In this document: piece by piece, positions 12,172-24,232 of the stretch | Position numbering within the stretch: position 1 is the stretch's first letter | Layout: each line of letters starts with the position of its first letter | Assembly (NCBI GenBank): GCA_017871115.1 | Contig: JAFCIZ010000002.1 | Location: forward strand, 682,001-746,000 | Length of the DNA stretch: 64,000 nt | DNA from: Cunninghamella blakesleeana | Taxonomy: Eukaryota > Mucoromycota > Mucoromycetes > Mucorales > Cunninghamellaceae | Direction: 5' to 3' | Program-made: the position numbers and the translations under genes | The notes under the pieces: model-generated | Seen by the model: the letters and a program-made list of their open reading frames with translations, nothing else | What the model was told of the DNA's origin: nothing | The model's database searches: none

Positions 12172-13450
12172 GATACTATAATATTCTTATTCTTGTAAGT
12201 TTGTTTGTTTGTTTGTTTGTTTGTTTGTTTTTGATTTTTTTTAAAAAAGGATAAGTAAATAAATAAATATAACAAAAAAATGAGTAACGAAAAAAAAAAG
12301 TGATCTTGGTATTTTTTTTTACTCTTTTTATTTGTTTACTTTTTTATTTTCTCCTCGGTTATTTTTTTCATTTATATTTCTTTTTTTGATAAGTTAAATT
12401 AATTTTAAACCCTAACATAAAATAAAATCAAATAAAATATAGCTGTCATAAAAAATGAAATAAAAAACAGGAACCAAATGGATTAAAAACCCTTCATTTA
12501 TTTGTTTTTAAAAAAGAAATGATAATAAACTATATCGATATTTATTTTTTATATACTATGTTTCAAAATCATTAATGTCAATTTCGTCATTCATATTGTT
12601 ATTAAAGCAATAAAAGAATATTTTATTTAATATTTATAATTATTGAATTCACTATATGAATGAATTGATTTTAATTCTTTTAAAATATATCCATTTTGAT
12701 TTATTATTATTAGTATTATTGTCATTGTTATTAATAATGATAATAATTATAATAATAAAAAGTGAATCAGTGATTATTGAATTATATTTAAAAAGAACAC
12801 GTGTAAAAAAAAAGTATAAAACGAGCAATAGATTACAGTTTATGAATCAATCACTGAAAGAGTTAAATATGAATCATTGTGTTTGATTTTTCCTTTTTTA
12901 TTATATTAAAAAAATTACAGCCAAGTTTGGTTACTTACGTAATTTTTTTTTCATTACCTTGGTATAGCTCATTTAAAAATATTCCTCCATCTACATTATA
13001 ATATATACTTTTTTTTTTTTTTTTTTTGCTTAGTTATTTTTATTTGAATCAGTTTATCTATATGTAATTTCAGATGTAAAGGAATATTTGTGATGTAGCA
13101 CATTGTATATTATTATTTGTTAATTATTATAAAAAAATAAGAACAACTGAAAAATAGTCATCATATATTATATTATTATGGTTTAAATAAAAATTAAAAT
13201 AAAAGAAATTTTCAAATACCAACGAGCATGGTAATCAGAAATCACACAAGCATGGACAGTGAAGCATAAAGTTTCTTAGAACAGAGACACGACGGCGTTT
13301 TAAATATTTTATTTAATTTTTTTAAAAAAAAAGTCGAGCCCCTCTTTTTTTTTTCTAACTTCCTCCCACTATTTCATTCTCTTTCTTTTGTATTATATAA
13401 TATACATTTATATTTATATTCGTATATAAATATATACCATAACTATATCT
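12172..13450. other. Long divergent promoter region
   Basis: About 1.28 kb between the glycosyltransferase start (-) and TAP42 start (+). It contains a (GTTT)n microsatellite near 12198-12230, poly-T tracts and a pyrimidine-rich block (near 13340-13385) just before the TAP42 start. A small hydrophobic open frame at 12656-12886 is Ile/Leu low complexity and not called. Confidence 0.5.
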
Positions 13451-13875
13451 ATGGCGGAACTCACTTTAGGAACGTTATTTACTAAAGGACAATCACAACT
13501 TACTGAATTAGAAGAGTCATCTTTAAGTAGCACTGATCCTGAATATCAAAAACTTGTACACGAATGTATTACCAATCTTACAAAAGCTCAAGATCTTGTT
13601 GAACGATCAGCCTTGTTTAGTAGTAATGAAATTATCGATGATATTAATGCTTCTGACTTGAAATTTTTATTGGCAAGTACTTATCTTGGGCATGCTTTAT
13701 TAAAAAATACAAAACTTGATCGTATTAAAATACTAAAAAAGTCTAAAGTAAGTATAATAATAATAGTAAATAATAATGATAATAATAGAGAATATAATAA
13801 AATATATTAATATATAACTAAAAAGAAATAATGGACATATATATATATATTTACTCACATCTATATACCTACCTA

Positions 13876-13922
<47 letters not shown>

Positions 13923-14916
13923 TTTTATTTATTTTAGGAATATTTCCAACAATTTTTATCCACCTGTCAAGATCATCAATTAATGAAAAAAAGTGATATG
14001 GATTATTATGAAAAACAAGCTCATGGTGTAACAATTCCAGCAGCACAACAAAGGCAAGAAAAAATAGCAAGATATAAACGTGAAAAGGAACTTAAAGAGA
14101 CCATTCAAAATTTAAGAGAACAACTGGAAGAAAAACAAAGGGAACTAGAAAAAACAGGATCAAATAAAATTGATGATGATGAAACAGAGCGTGATTGGGT
14201 CTTAGCATTGATTGATTTGGAAGTAATTCGTGCTTTAGAACAATTACATGGTATTGATCAAGAATTAGTCATGGTATTAGAAATGGAAAAAATGAAACAA
14301 CCATCTTCTTCCTCTTCCTCCTTAGATTATAGATTACAACAAAATAACAAAAATAATAATAAAGATGATTCATTTACTTTAGATACACAACAAAGACAAC
14401 CATTATCATCCAATGGTCCATTGTTATCAAAAGAAGGTCGTCCTCTAAGACCTTTTGTAATCACTAGTAAACGACAACAAATTAAAGATCAAGTCTTTAG
14501 ACCAGGATGGAATTTACCAACAATGACTGTTGATGAATATTTACAACAAGAAATGGATAGAGGCAACATTATTAAAGGAGGGTAATTATTAAAAAAAAAG
14601 AGAAAAAAAAGCAAATACATATATATATATATATATATATATATTCCTATTATTTATCTTATTATTCTATTTAGTGGAGAAGAACCGGAAAAGAAAGAAA
14701 TAGATGATAATGACTATGATGCTTTGGATGCTGATACTATGAAGAAAAGAGAATGGGATGAATTTACTGAAGCTAATCCTAAGGGATGGGGTAAGTTATA
14801 TATAAATACTGAAAAAATAAAGATATTAAAAAAGAGAAGACATAATTCTTTTTAATCATTAACCAATATATATATTTATATATTTATATATAGGCAATAG
14901 AGGAAATAAAGGATGA
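13451..14916 (+). CDS. TAP42: TAP42/alpha4 (IGBP1) family, PP2A regulatory protein
   Basis: Four exons (13451-13747, 13938-14581, 14675-14790, 14894-14916) give 359 aa, close to yeast Tap42 (366). The N-terminal part is a TPR-like helical domain (DLKFLLASTYLGHALLK) that binds PP2A-type catalytic subunits. Diagnostic features are RQEKIARYKREKELK, a Gln/Glu-rich coiled coil, the LRPFVITSKRQQIKDQVFRPG motif, TMTVDEYLQQEMDRG and the C-terminal REWDEFTEANPKGWGNRGNKG, which closely follows the family ending. Tap42 holds PP2A-like catalytic subunits downstream of TORC1. Intron 1 carries a long (TA)n run near 13878-13920. The last coding exon is only 23 nt. Confidence 0.95.
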
Positions 14917-15504
14917 GATAATGGTATATATATAATTTATAAATATTTTTTATACATGTAATTTATACAAGTCTTTTATACATGTAGTTTATATAAATAT
15001 TCTTTACGCTCTTTTTTCAGTTATATTTAAAAATAAACTTAAACAATTGTACAAATATAATATTCACATATTATTTTCAATATATAAAACTATTTTTGAT
15101 CAAATAGAACAGAAAACACGAAAAGTTTTAACTCAGTAAAATAATATCGTATGTATATAATTTATTGTTAAAAAGTTTTAGGAAAAAATATCCTTTAATG
15201 GCTAAATGTAAAGCATTTGTACCACTTTTTTTTTAAATACAAACTATAAAAACTTTTATTACAACCATTATTACCATTATAATTATTATAATTATATCAT
15301 TGCTGTTATTCTACTTTCATTATACATTATGATTTATTTTATTTTATATGCTTTATAAAAAAAAAGATCTGTTGATGCAATTTCAAATTCAGTGTCCAAT
15401 GAAAAAAAATTTCCACGAAAATTTAAATCTTTTAAAAAAACCTTGTTTTTTTTTATTTCAATTTCTTTTCATTTATTTTTAAAAAATAATAACAAAAAAT
15501 AAAA
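14917..15504. other. Intergenic, TAP42 3' end to APRT promoter
   Basis: 588 bp between two genes on the same strand. Mostly A/T with an imperfect repeat of ACATGTA-rich sequence near 14950-15000. No gene or RNA seen. Confidence 0.5.
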
Positions 15505-16278
15505 ATGCCTAACCACGATATTGAACGTATTAAAAATTTACTTGGTACTCATGAAGACTTTCCCAAGAAAGGTATTGTCTTTAAAGATATGTTCCCTGTC
15601 TTCCAAGATCCTACTGCTGTTGAAGCTTTAATTGCTAATATTGTTCAACATATTAATTCTACTTATACTGAAAAGATCGATGCCGTTGTAGGTAAGAAAA
15701 AGCCATACAATATATTAAAGGATTATTCATATATGAATAATAACAATAATAGTAATAATAATAAAAGGGTAGAATAGTGAATTAATAGCAATGGAATATA
15801 CATACATTTTTTATTATAATTATTTATTACAATAAAAAGGTTTGGATGCACGTGGCTTTTTATTTGGTCCTTTAGTTGCTCTTAGACTTGGTGCTGCTTT
15901 TGTCCCTGTCCGTAAGCAAGGTAAATTACCTGGTGAATGTGTATCTGCTGTTTATGAAAAGGAATATGGCCAGGTAAAATAATAATATGAATATGTATCA
16001 TACTTATATAGACTAAGCGATGGTGATAATTGATTATTATTGTTATTTTTTTATCTAAATAGGATATCTTTGAATTACAAAGAGGATCTATTAAAGAAAA
16101 TGCTAACGTGATTATTATTGATGATCTTATTGCTACTGGTGGATCTGCTTCAGCTGCAGGTGAATTAGTTAAAAAATGTGGTGCTAAAACTGTAGAATAT
16201 GTATTTGTTATGGAATTAGACTTTTTAAATGGTGCTAAAAAATTGGATGCTCCCGTTTATTCTCTTATCCATTTGTAA
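15505..16278 (+). CDS. APT1: Adenine phosphoribosyltransferase
   Basis: Three exons (15505-15691, 15840-15973, 16063-16278) give 178 aa, the usual size. Motifs in order are [16 protein letters not shown] near the N-terminus, [23 protein letters not shown] (the flexible-loop region) and [14 protein letters not shown], the PRPP-binding signature with its two acidic residues. The enzyme makes AMP from adenine and phosphoribosyl pyrophosphate in the cytosol, as purine salvage. The call is firm. Confidence 0.97.
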
Positions 16279-16415
16279 TAAGCTTTATATATATATACAT
16301 AATTATGTGAATATATATGTGTGTATATTTTATAATTTATATAATGTAATTATAATATAATATATTTGTTTTTATTTTTTTTTATTTTTATTTTTAAATA
16401 AATAATTAAATATTC

Positions 16416-16486
16416 AAAGGTGTATAATCATAAAATAAAATATTAAATTAACTTAAAGGTGATTCCTTCTATTATGATACACCTTT
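16416..16486. repeat. Inverted repeat downstream of APRT
   Basis: AAAGGTGTAT at 16416 is repeated in inverted orientation (ATACACCTTT, ending at 16486), separated by about 50 bp of A/T-rich spacer. It could form a hairpin in the APRT 3' UTR or be the ends of a tiny decayed element. No flanking duplication was recognised. Confidence 0.45.
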
Positions 16487-16521
16487 ATGTTTAAATTATA
16501 GTACAATATATTCATCATATT

Positions 16522-16541
16522 ATGTCACATTTAAGTGACAT
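16522..16541. repeat. Perfect 7-bp-arm palindrome
   Basis: ATGTCAC, six A/T bases, GTGACAT. GTCAC/GTGAC half-sites could bind a dimeric regulator, but it lies over 1 kb upstream of P450-1 and the role is unknown. Confidence 0.4.
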
Positions 16542-17515
16542 ACAAAACATTTAAATAATATAAATTTTTGTATGATATAATATTAAAATAGCATACCATT
16601 TTATTAAGCATTCCTCAGCTTTGAATAAACTATTATACTTTTGTATAGATTATATTTAAATGGTTTAGATATTTTAAATTATATATGACTATTCATCTAT
16701 TACATTATAAACATTCCTTTTTAGTATACAATAATAATAAAAGGATACATATTTATATGGATATTATAATTATGTGGGCATTCTCTTTTAAAAGATGAGA
16801 AAAAAAAAAACTCTATCTGCACTACAATTTTAATTAATTACTATCATATACTATATAGAATAGTTTCATTATATTAAAATGTATACGTATTTTATTAAAC
16901 AAAACAAAATAAATAATAAAACAGTAATTATCGATAAAGAATTGCTGTCAGTATGAAAAAGAATTCGCTTGAAAAAAAAGAATGGAAAAATTACAAATAT
17001 GGATTTTTTAATAATCATGGCCGATTTTTTACCACCATATTTTTTTAATTGTTAATCCTCCATTTTTTTTCTTTAACAATAATACTTTAACATTTTATAC
17101 GTTATGTTGTATTTTTTTTAATTCGTATGAAAGCTATGGTATTCACGTACACTTTATTGAGTAATAATTGCTCAGATCTAATATTACTAGCCTACATAGC
17201 CATTTCATACCTGTTTTTTATATTCATACTATTCTTTTAAAGTATTAACAGAATAAAAATAAAAAAGAAGAGGCGCCATAAGTTATAAATTAATTAAATA
17301 CATCATAATATACCCAATACTTATTCTTTTTTCCTTATTATCATTTGCTATTATTATTTTTTAAGAGAAACTATTTAATTGGCATATGACTTGCTAGTAC
17401 AAATGAAAAAAAATTAACTAAGTAGCCATTGTATATCGGAAATGGGTTATAATTTATCCATATTTTTACGGATAAATAACATATCTGTATTAGATTTTTG
17501 ATCTATGAAAAAAAG

Positions 17516-17524
17516 TATAAATAG
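17516..17524 (+). promoter_or_regulatory. TATA box of P450-1
   Basis: TATAAATAG, a near-perfect TATA consensus, lies about 88 bp before the P450-1 start codon. Most other genes here show only diffuse A/T tracts, so this fits a regulated rather than a housekeeping promoter (inference). Confidence 0.55.
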
Positions 17525-17611
17525 GGATATTGAAAAATGGTCTTATTTTTATTTTCTCATTTTAAACACATATAAGCATTCAAGCTTGTACAAAAAAATC
17601 TTCCAAGAAAA

Positions 17612-19535
17612 ATGGATACAACCATAGTGAAAAATATTATTACAAAATTGAAAGAAGGATGGCTAACTAAAAAAACAAATACAACAACGATTACTCTTGG
17701 CACAGCCATATGTTTAGTAGCTCTTTATTCAATGTTTGAGAAATTGATGAAACCTCCTAAACAACTTCGTCATTTACCTTATGTTCCTTATACATCTTTT
17801 ATCAAAAGCTTATTAAAAAGAAAACCGTATGGATTTTTATCAAGGGAGTTGTATATGCCTCTGATTGATAAAGATCATGAAATTTTCGTGAAACAAGATA
17901 TGTTAGGTTGGACCGTTCAAGTTGTGAACCCTGAAATTGCAAAGCAAATATTTTTAAAGGCTGGTAATAATAACAATATCAATAATAATGATAATAATAA
18001 TAATAATAATAAAATGAAAATCAAAATTAAAATAAATTATTTTATTATATACATTGGTAGATCTTTTTCCTAAAGCAAATTTAAGTAAACAAAAAGGCAC
18101 TTTAAGACAGAATTTACTTGGAACAGATAATATAGTTTTTACACATGATAAGCAGCTATGGAAGAAGCATCGATTGGTAAAAACAATATTAAAAGGATAG
18201 TACTTAATAATAATAGTAATTTATATTAATCTATACTTACATAATTTATATATACTCAATACAAATTATAGCTTTTAAATCCAGCTTTTCACCGATCAAT
18301 GCCTGTTAAATTATTTGCCAGCTTAAGTCATAAAATGTTTAAGGTTATGGATGAAACAATCGATAAACCTATAGATGCTACTTTATTCATGGAAAACTAT
18401 ACTCTTGATGTGATAGGTAAATAGCACTTTTTTACAAGTTATTATTTAAAAATAAAAATAAAAAATAAAAAAGTTGCATATACTCACATAATTATATATA
18501 TATATATAGGTAAAGCAGGATTTGATTTTGATTTTGATTCTATTACCAATTTGGAAAATGAATGGGTACAAACATACCATACAATTCGTAAATCATTACA
18601 AGACCCAATTTTCTTTTTATTACCTTTTCTTGAAAAACGATTCCTTTGGTTATTCCCTGATCGACAACATAAACATCATTTGGTGACGAAATTTCATAAC
18701 ATGCTAGATGATATTATTACAAACAAACGTCGTATTTTGGAAAATCAAAAAATGAATAATATTGAAGATGCCGAAAAAGATTTGCTCACATTAATGTTGG
18801 AAAGTGAATTATTAGGTGAAGGTTCTCTCACGAATGAAGAATTAAAAAGTGATCTAAATATTTTCTTTTTAGGTATACATATAAAACCATTATTATTATT
18901 ATTATTAAAAAATATGGAAACAATTAGATACAGATAACATGATCTTAACATTTTTCATTTTATTATCTTATTTGAATATGTTTATTTAATCCAGCGGGGG
19001 TATGTATAAAGAGTCATATTTTTATTCTAGTTTTTATAATATATTATATTATTTTAATTACATATAATCATTCTTATTGCGGTAATATTACTCTTTTTAC
19101 TTTATTTTATAGCATGATACCACTGCCAATACTTTATCATCCATTATTTATTATTTAGCAAAACATCCTGAAATTCAACAACGTGCTAGAGAAGAAGCTA
19201 TTAGTATACTTGGCGATGATGCTCATGACGTTTATCCAACAATTGATCAATTAAAGGAATTCACTTTTATTAACCAAGTTATAAAGGAAACTCTTCGATG
19301 TAATATAAATTAATGAATAAACCATACTTTAATATATATATAAATTATATTTATTTAATATCTCTATTCTAGTAAATGGGCCATTAATTGCACTTACTCC
19401 ACGTATCACTGCACAAGATACAGAATTAGGCGGGGGAATTGTTCCAAAAGGAACTCCTATTGTTGTAAATAAAAGAAAAAGACAAGAAGTAGAAAGATAC
19501 GATTGTTCCGATAAGCATATATTAAGCATTATTAA

Positions 19536-19568
<33 letters not shown>

Positions 19569-20216
19569 TCCATGGCTACTATCAAAATAGGTTAACATTT
19601 ATGATTTACATCATTCCAAATATGTTTGGAAGGATCCTGAGATTTTTAATCCTGATCGATTTGCCAAAGGTGGCGAAGCTGAACAAAAAAATCGTGAAGG
19701 TTTAACTTGGGTACCATTTGCAAGGTAAATTACATAAAATATACTTAGATATCTCGAATAAATATCATCGCTATTTATTTATCAATTTTTTCATTTTAAA
19801 TATTTATAGTGGTCCAAGGTAAAGATGATGTTGGCAATGATTTATAACTATTTTTATTATTGTTATTTCTAGTAATATCGCTAATTGTTTTATTTATTTG
19901 CTTTTTTTGCTACTAGAATGTGTATCGGAATGAATTTTAGCCTTGCTGAGCAACGTGTGTTAATATCTAGTTTATGTAATGCGAAAAATAAAAATAATAA
20001 TCACCAAAAATAGTAAATACATTCAAACTTTTTACAAGTTTTTTGTTTCTTTTTTAACGATTTTTTATTTTTTTATTTCTCATATTTTTTATAGTGCGTA
20101 AATATGAATGGAGACTGCCTGAAGATTCAATTCATAAAGAAGTATTAATAACTAATGGCGTTGGAGGAATTTTAACACCAAAAGAATTAAAAATTAACTT
20201 TATACGTAGATATTAA
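17612..20216 (+). CDS. Cytochrome P450 (P450-1), with two microexons
   Basis: Eleven exons: 17612-17963, 18061-18176, 18272-18416, 18510-18872, 18995-18999, 19113-19299, 19373-19464, 19591-19724, 19810-19818, 19917-19975, 20095-20216; 527 aa. An N-terminal helix (ITLGTAICLVALYSMF) anchors it in the ER. WKKHR and NPAFHRSMP mark the C-helix region, AGHDTT (from Ala326) the I-helix oxygen-activation motif, ETLR (Glu386, Arg389) the ExxR, and FASGPRMCIG the heme loop with ligand Cys470. Exons 5 (5 nt) and 9 (9 nt) are required to build the I-helix and heme motifs. The monooxygenase is probably microsomal; it resembles the large CYP509-type group of Mucoromycota, an impression not tested. Substrate unknown. 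P450-2 follows 442 bp downstream on the same strand. Confidence 0.92.
18995..18999 (+). other. 5-nt microexon in P450-1
   Basis: CGGGG lies between CCAG and GTATGT. It converts G (end of exon 4) into codons GCG GGG for the Ala-Gly of the AGHDTT motif. Joining exon 4 directly to exon 6 would give a stop codon straight after one residue. Confidence 0.8.
19810..19818 (+). other. 9-nt microexon in P450-1
   Basis: TGGTCCAAG between TTATAG and GTAAAG encodes the Ser-Gly-Pro-(Arg) of the heme loop FASGPRMCIG. Without it the frame is kept but the loop loses three residues. Confidence 0.8.
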
Positions 20217-20658
20217 TATGTTTACCATTTTCATCACATTAAAATATTAAAATAATAAACTATAAACAATACATATAATTAAATTAAAATATATCATAAG
20301 AATTTATGTTAAATTCGGCGCCGGATCAGCAGTTTTCCTATTTTTATTTTTTATTTGCATATTTCCAAGGCGGAATAGGTGCCGGTTTTATTTTTATTTT
20401 TTTATCTGTTAAAATTATTGGGGGACGGAAGGGGTAAAAAAAAATTATGCAGAGTCAAAAAAAATAACAAGTACCAAGGTTTTTTTTTACCCTCCTATTT
20501 TTTTATTATTTTTTTATGAGTCAAATGAGAATTAAACCTTGTGATCTATATATTAAAACAAATATATTTTTTGATCCGATTCATTTTCTTCTTTTTCTTT
20601 TTTTTATTTCAATTTGATTTAATTTTATTTTTTATTTTTTATTTTTTTTTAAAAAAAA
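20217..20658. other. Intergenic between the tandem P450s
   Basis: 442 bp. It contains GGCGCCGG-type GC-rich patches (near 20318-20325 and 20370-20382) standing out in A/T sequence, then poly-T/poly-A up to the P450-2 start. Likely P450-2 promoter; no separate gene. Confidence 0.5.
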
Positions 20659-21050
20659 ATGCAATCATCAGCTATAATTGAAAAACCTTATCAATTTATT
20701 CAAGATTTATGGTTAAAAAAAATCTTTCCGGTGGGTACATCCAATAAAAATAAAGTAATCCTAACTTTAAGCGCTGCCATTTCCTTGATCCTTAGTCAAC
20801 GTATCTATCGCCTCTTTCGTCCACCTGCTTCTTTACGTCATCTACCATCCGTTAACTTTTTTAAATTGGCCTATTCAATTTTAAAACGCGAAGATCCTGC
20901 TGTACGTGTTCGAAAAGTATTTGGTCCTGCAATGAAGAAGGGTAACGGGATTTTTGCTGCTAATTTTCCTCTGAGGTGGTCCATTTATATTTCTGATCCA
21001 GTTGCTGCCAAAACTCTATTAATGAAAAATGGTAAGTAATATATGTATAA

Positions 21051-21082
<32 letters not shown>

Positions 21083-21262
21083 TTTAATGTTGGTTTTATT
21101 TATTTATTATTTATTTTTAAAATAATAGATATTTTTCCAAAAACAGATGATCTTTTAAAAGCTTTAGGTGATGATAATCCAATTGTTCAATTTTTTGGTA
21201 CTGAAAATGTTGCAATTGTGAATGGTGAAAAATGGAAAAATCAAAGAAAGGTATGTAGCATG

Positions 21263-21301
<39 letters not shown>

Positions 21302-22916
21302 TAAATTGATTATAATAAAGATAAATATATATATTTACTTTTTTTCATTCGTTTATTTCTCTTATTATATATAAAGATAATGAATCCGGCTTTCCACAGG
21401 TCATTACCAGTAAATACTTTTGGACAACTAATGTTAACGGGAATTAAAAATATTGAAAATAATGATCATCAAGTCTTTATATTGGATTTTTTCCAAAGAT
21501 TAACCTTGGATGCGCTTGGTAAAGGCGTATTAGGCGTTGATTTTGAAGCATTAACTAACCCTGACTCGATTTGGACAAGTACCTATGAAAATGTAAGAGT
21601 TGGTTTAAGAAATCCACTTCCGTAAGTTTATTATAATATATTTGTTCATTAATATTTAATAATAATGACACAATACTTATTTTTTATCATTAAAAATATA
21701 TATGTTACGTATAGATTTTTATTCCCTTTTGTTGATAATCACTTTCGGTTTTTAATCCCTGGTCGTGCAAAAATGGTAAAAGCTGTTCAAAAATTAAATA
21801 CTTTAATACTTGAAATGGCAAATGAGAGAAGACAATTAGTGAAGGAATCCATGCAAGATAACTCGATCCCTGAAAGTGAAAAAGATTTATTAACATTGAT
21901 GTTGGAAGCTGAAGAAAGAGGTGAAATTAAAACAGACAATGACCAATTAAGAGTAAGTTAATGATAAATAAACGACTATGTATTTTAGTAAAAGAATGCT
22001 TTTTTAAGTTACTAACATTATATTTTTATTTTTCATGCTATTACTATAAAAATAGTCTAATTTAGCCCTCTTCTTTTTAGCAGGGTATGCCTTTTACATA
22101 ATTCTTATTTTAATTTTTTTTAATTGTTTTTATTATTATTCATTGCTTCAAATTTGCAAAAGCATTTAATTCTAACCGTTAATTTTTATATTTTAAACTC
22201 CATTTAATTTAGTCATGAAACCACCAGTAATAGTATGAGCTTTTGTTTATACCATTTAGCTAGGAATAAGGTAAAGTCATTAAAATGAAAAATGAAAAAA
22301 TTTTGTGAATGAGAGAAAACTGAAAAAAATTGAGTGCAAAAAGAATTATATCTGAACACTTATTTTTTTTAAAATAACAATAATACAAAATAAATCGTTT
22401 TAGGATATTCAAGAAAAAGCTAGACAAGAAGTATTAAAAATAATGGGAGATGAACCTAAAGATATTTTACCTACTTCAGATGACATTCGCCAATTTGAAT
22501 ATATTGATATGATTTTAAAAGAAGTAATGCCATATTAATACATCTATTTACTTATTTATATAATTGAACCATCATTGATTTAAATATATGTATATATTTT
22601 ATTATTTATTATTTAGAACCTAAGAAAAAATTCACCAGCCGGTATGTTACAAGGAAGAAAAGCCTTAAAAGATTTTGAATTGAATGGTAAACTTATTCCA
22701 AAGGATACAATCGTAATAGTTGATATCAATTCTATTCATTATAACCCCGATATATGGCATAATCCTGATGAATTCAACCCTGAACGATTTGCTGTAGGAG
22801 GTGAACACGAACAACATGATGGCGGTGCTTGGCTTCCTTTTTCATCCGGATCGAGACAATGTATAGGGCTTCGCTTTAGTCTCGCCGAACAACGAACTTT
22901 CTTGGCAATGTTATGT

Positions 22917-22952
<36 letters not shown>

Positions 22953-23157
22953 TACAATATATCGATAGTAGTAGCAATCTAAATATGCTTATTAATATTA
23001 TATATTGTTGTTTATTTATTTTTTTAAAAAAAAAACAGTACGCAAATTTGAATGGGATATACCCGAAAATTCAGTTCATAAAAACGGCATCCGTTTGAAT
23101 AATTTCCAATTTGCAGCTCCACTTGATCTTGATATTAAATTTACTCCACGTTATTGA
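20659..23157 (+). CDS. Cytochrome P450 (P450-2)
   Basis: Nine exons: 20659-21031, 21129-21250, 21377-21621, 21715-21952, 22056-22084, 22213-22270, 22404-22523, 22617-22914, 23039-23157; 533 aa. The N-terminal helix (VILTLSAAISLILSQRIY) is an ER anchor. WKNQRK and NPAFHRSLP, FFLAGHETT (I-helix), KENLR (ExxR), FNPERF and FSSGSRQCIG with heme ligand Cys477 are all present. It is a paralogue of P450-1: N-terminal exon junctions and the NPAFHRS block coincide, and both end in a short basic RY. Exon 5 is 29 nt. The last intron starts with a run of about 28 A. Substrate unknown; co-location suggests tandem duplication followed by divergence. Confidence 0.92.
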
Positions 23158-23390
23158 AAATATTTATTATATCCATATTTCGTTCCACCCTTCTCTATCT
23201 TTTTTTTTCTCTTAAATAAAATAGCTATACATCATTTTCAATTGTATTCCAGTTGATTCTTATTATTAAAATTATTGTTTAATTTTTACTTCTAATCAAC
23301 AAAGCTTATGCATCTATTTTTGGAAATTACATTACATTTTAAATTTATTGATCATTTATTTAAAATTAATAATGAATATATATTTACTGC

Positions 23391-24185
23391 CTATTCTTCT
23401 TCTTCATGATGATCACCACTTAACCACCTATAAAAGTTACTATGGCAACGTTCTATTTCAAAAGCCATTTGCCTTGATTGATCATCTGTAATAACATCCA
23501 CTGCTTTCATTGTATTTAAAGTGATTAACCATTTCCTTACCGCTGTTTTAGCTTCATAGTCAGGTGGTAATCCAGGTACGTTATTTAAGGCTTTAATTAA
23601 ATCTTCAAGTAAAGGATGAATATCATCTACAGCTAATCTTCCTATTCGCAATGCATCCAATAATGTAATAAAACACTATAATATAAACACATAATATAAA
23701 AAGATAGATTAATAGATATATAGATTAATATATATATAAGAATTTTATTCGTACTTATTTTACAATATTTCATTATAAAAATAAAAAATAAAAAAAATCT
23801 TACCGAGACACTTTCTGCAACATAAAGAGCAGCTTTACCACTTTTATTATTATTTGATTTTTCTTCAACTCCATGTTCATAAGTAGCAGGAACCCCAATC
23901 TTAAATCTATTTACAGCTGCAGGGCAAACTAGCTATTTGAAAACAAAAAGAAAAAAAAGAATAAGAATGTATGTATAAATTGTTTTTAATATATATACCT
24001 ATTATATATACATATATACCTTATAATCATTCATAAATGTTTCAAGATCCTTAACACTATCAGCTAAAAAGTTCATTGTCGTTTTGTATTTTGTGATTAA
24101 ATTTGCACATTGAGGGGTATATCTATAATATAAATAAAATAAAAAATCATTTAAGTGTATAGTACTTCCACCCCCTTCTTTCCCT

Positions 24186-24232
<47 letters not shown>

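Larger units (their letters stand above)
16279..17611. other. Long intergenic region upstream of P450-1
   Basis: 1.33 kb holding the APRT 3' UTR, two palindromic elements (listed separately) and the P450-1 promoter with a good TATA box. I see no coding frame or structural RNA. Confidence 0.55.

Noticed and set aside
12656..12886. 76-aa open frame upstream of TAP42
   Set aside because: Ile/Leu-rich low-complexity text typical of A/T sequence, with no motif and no intron join.
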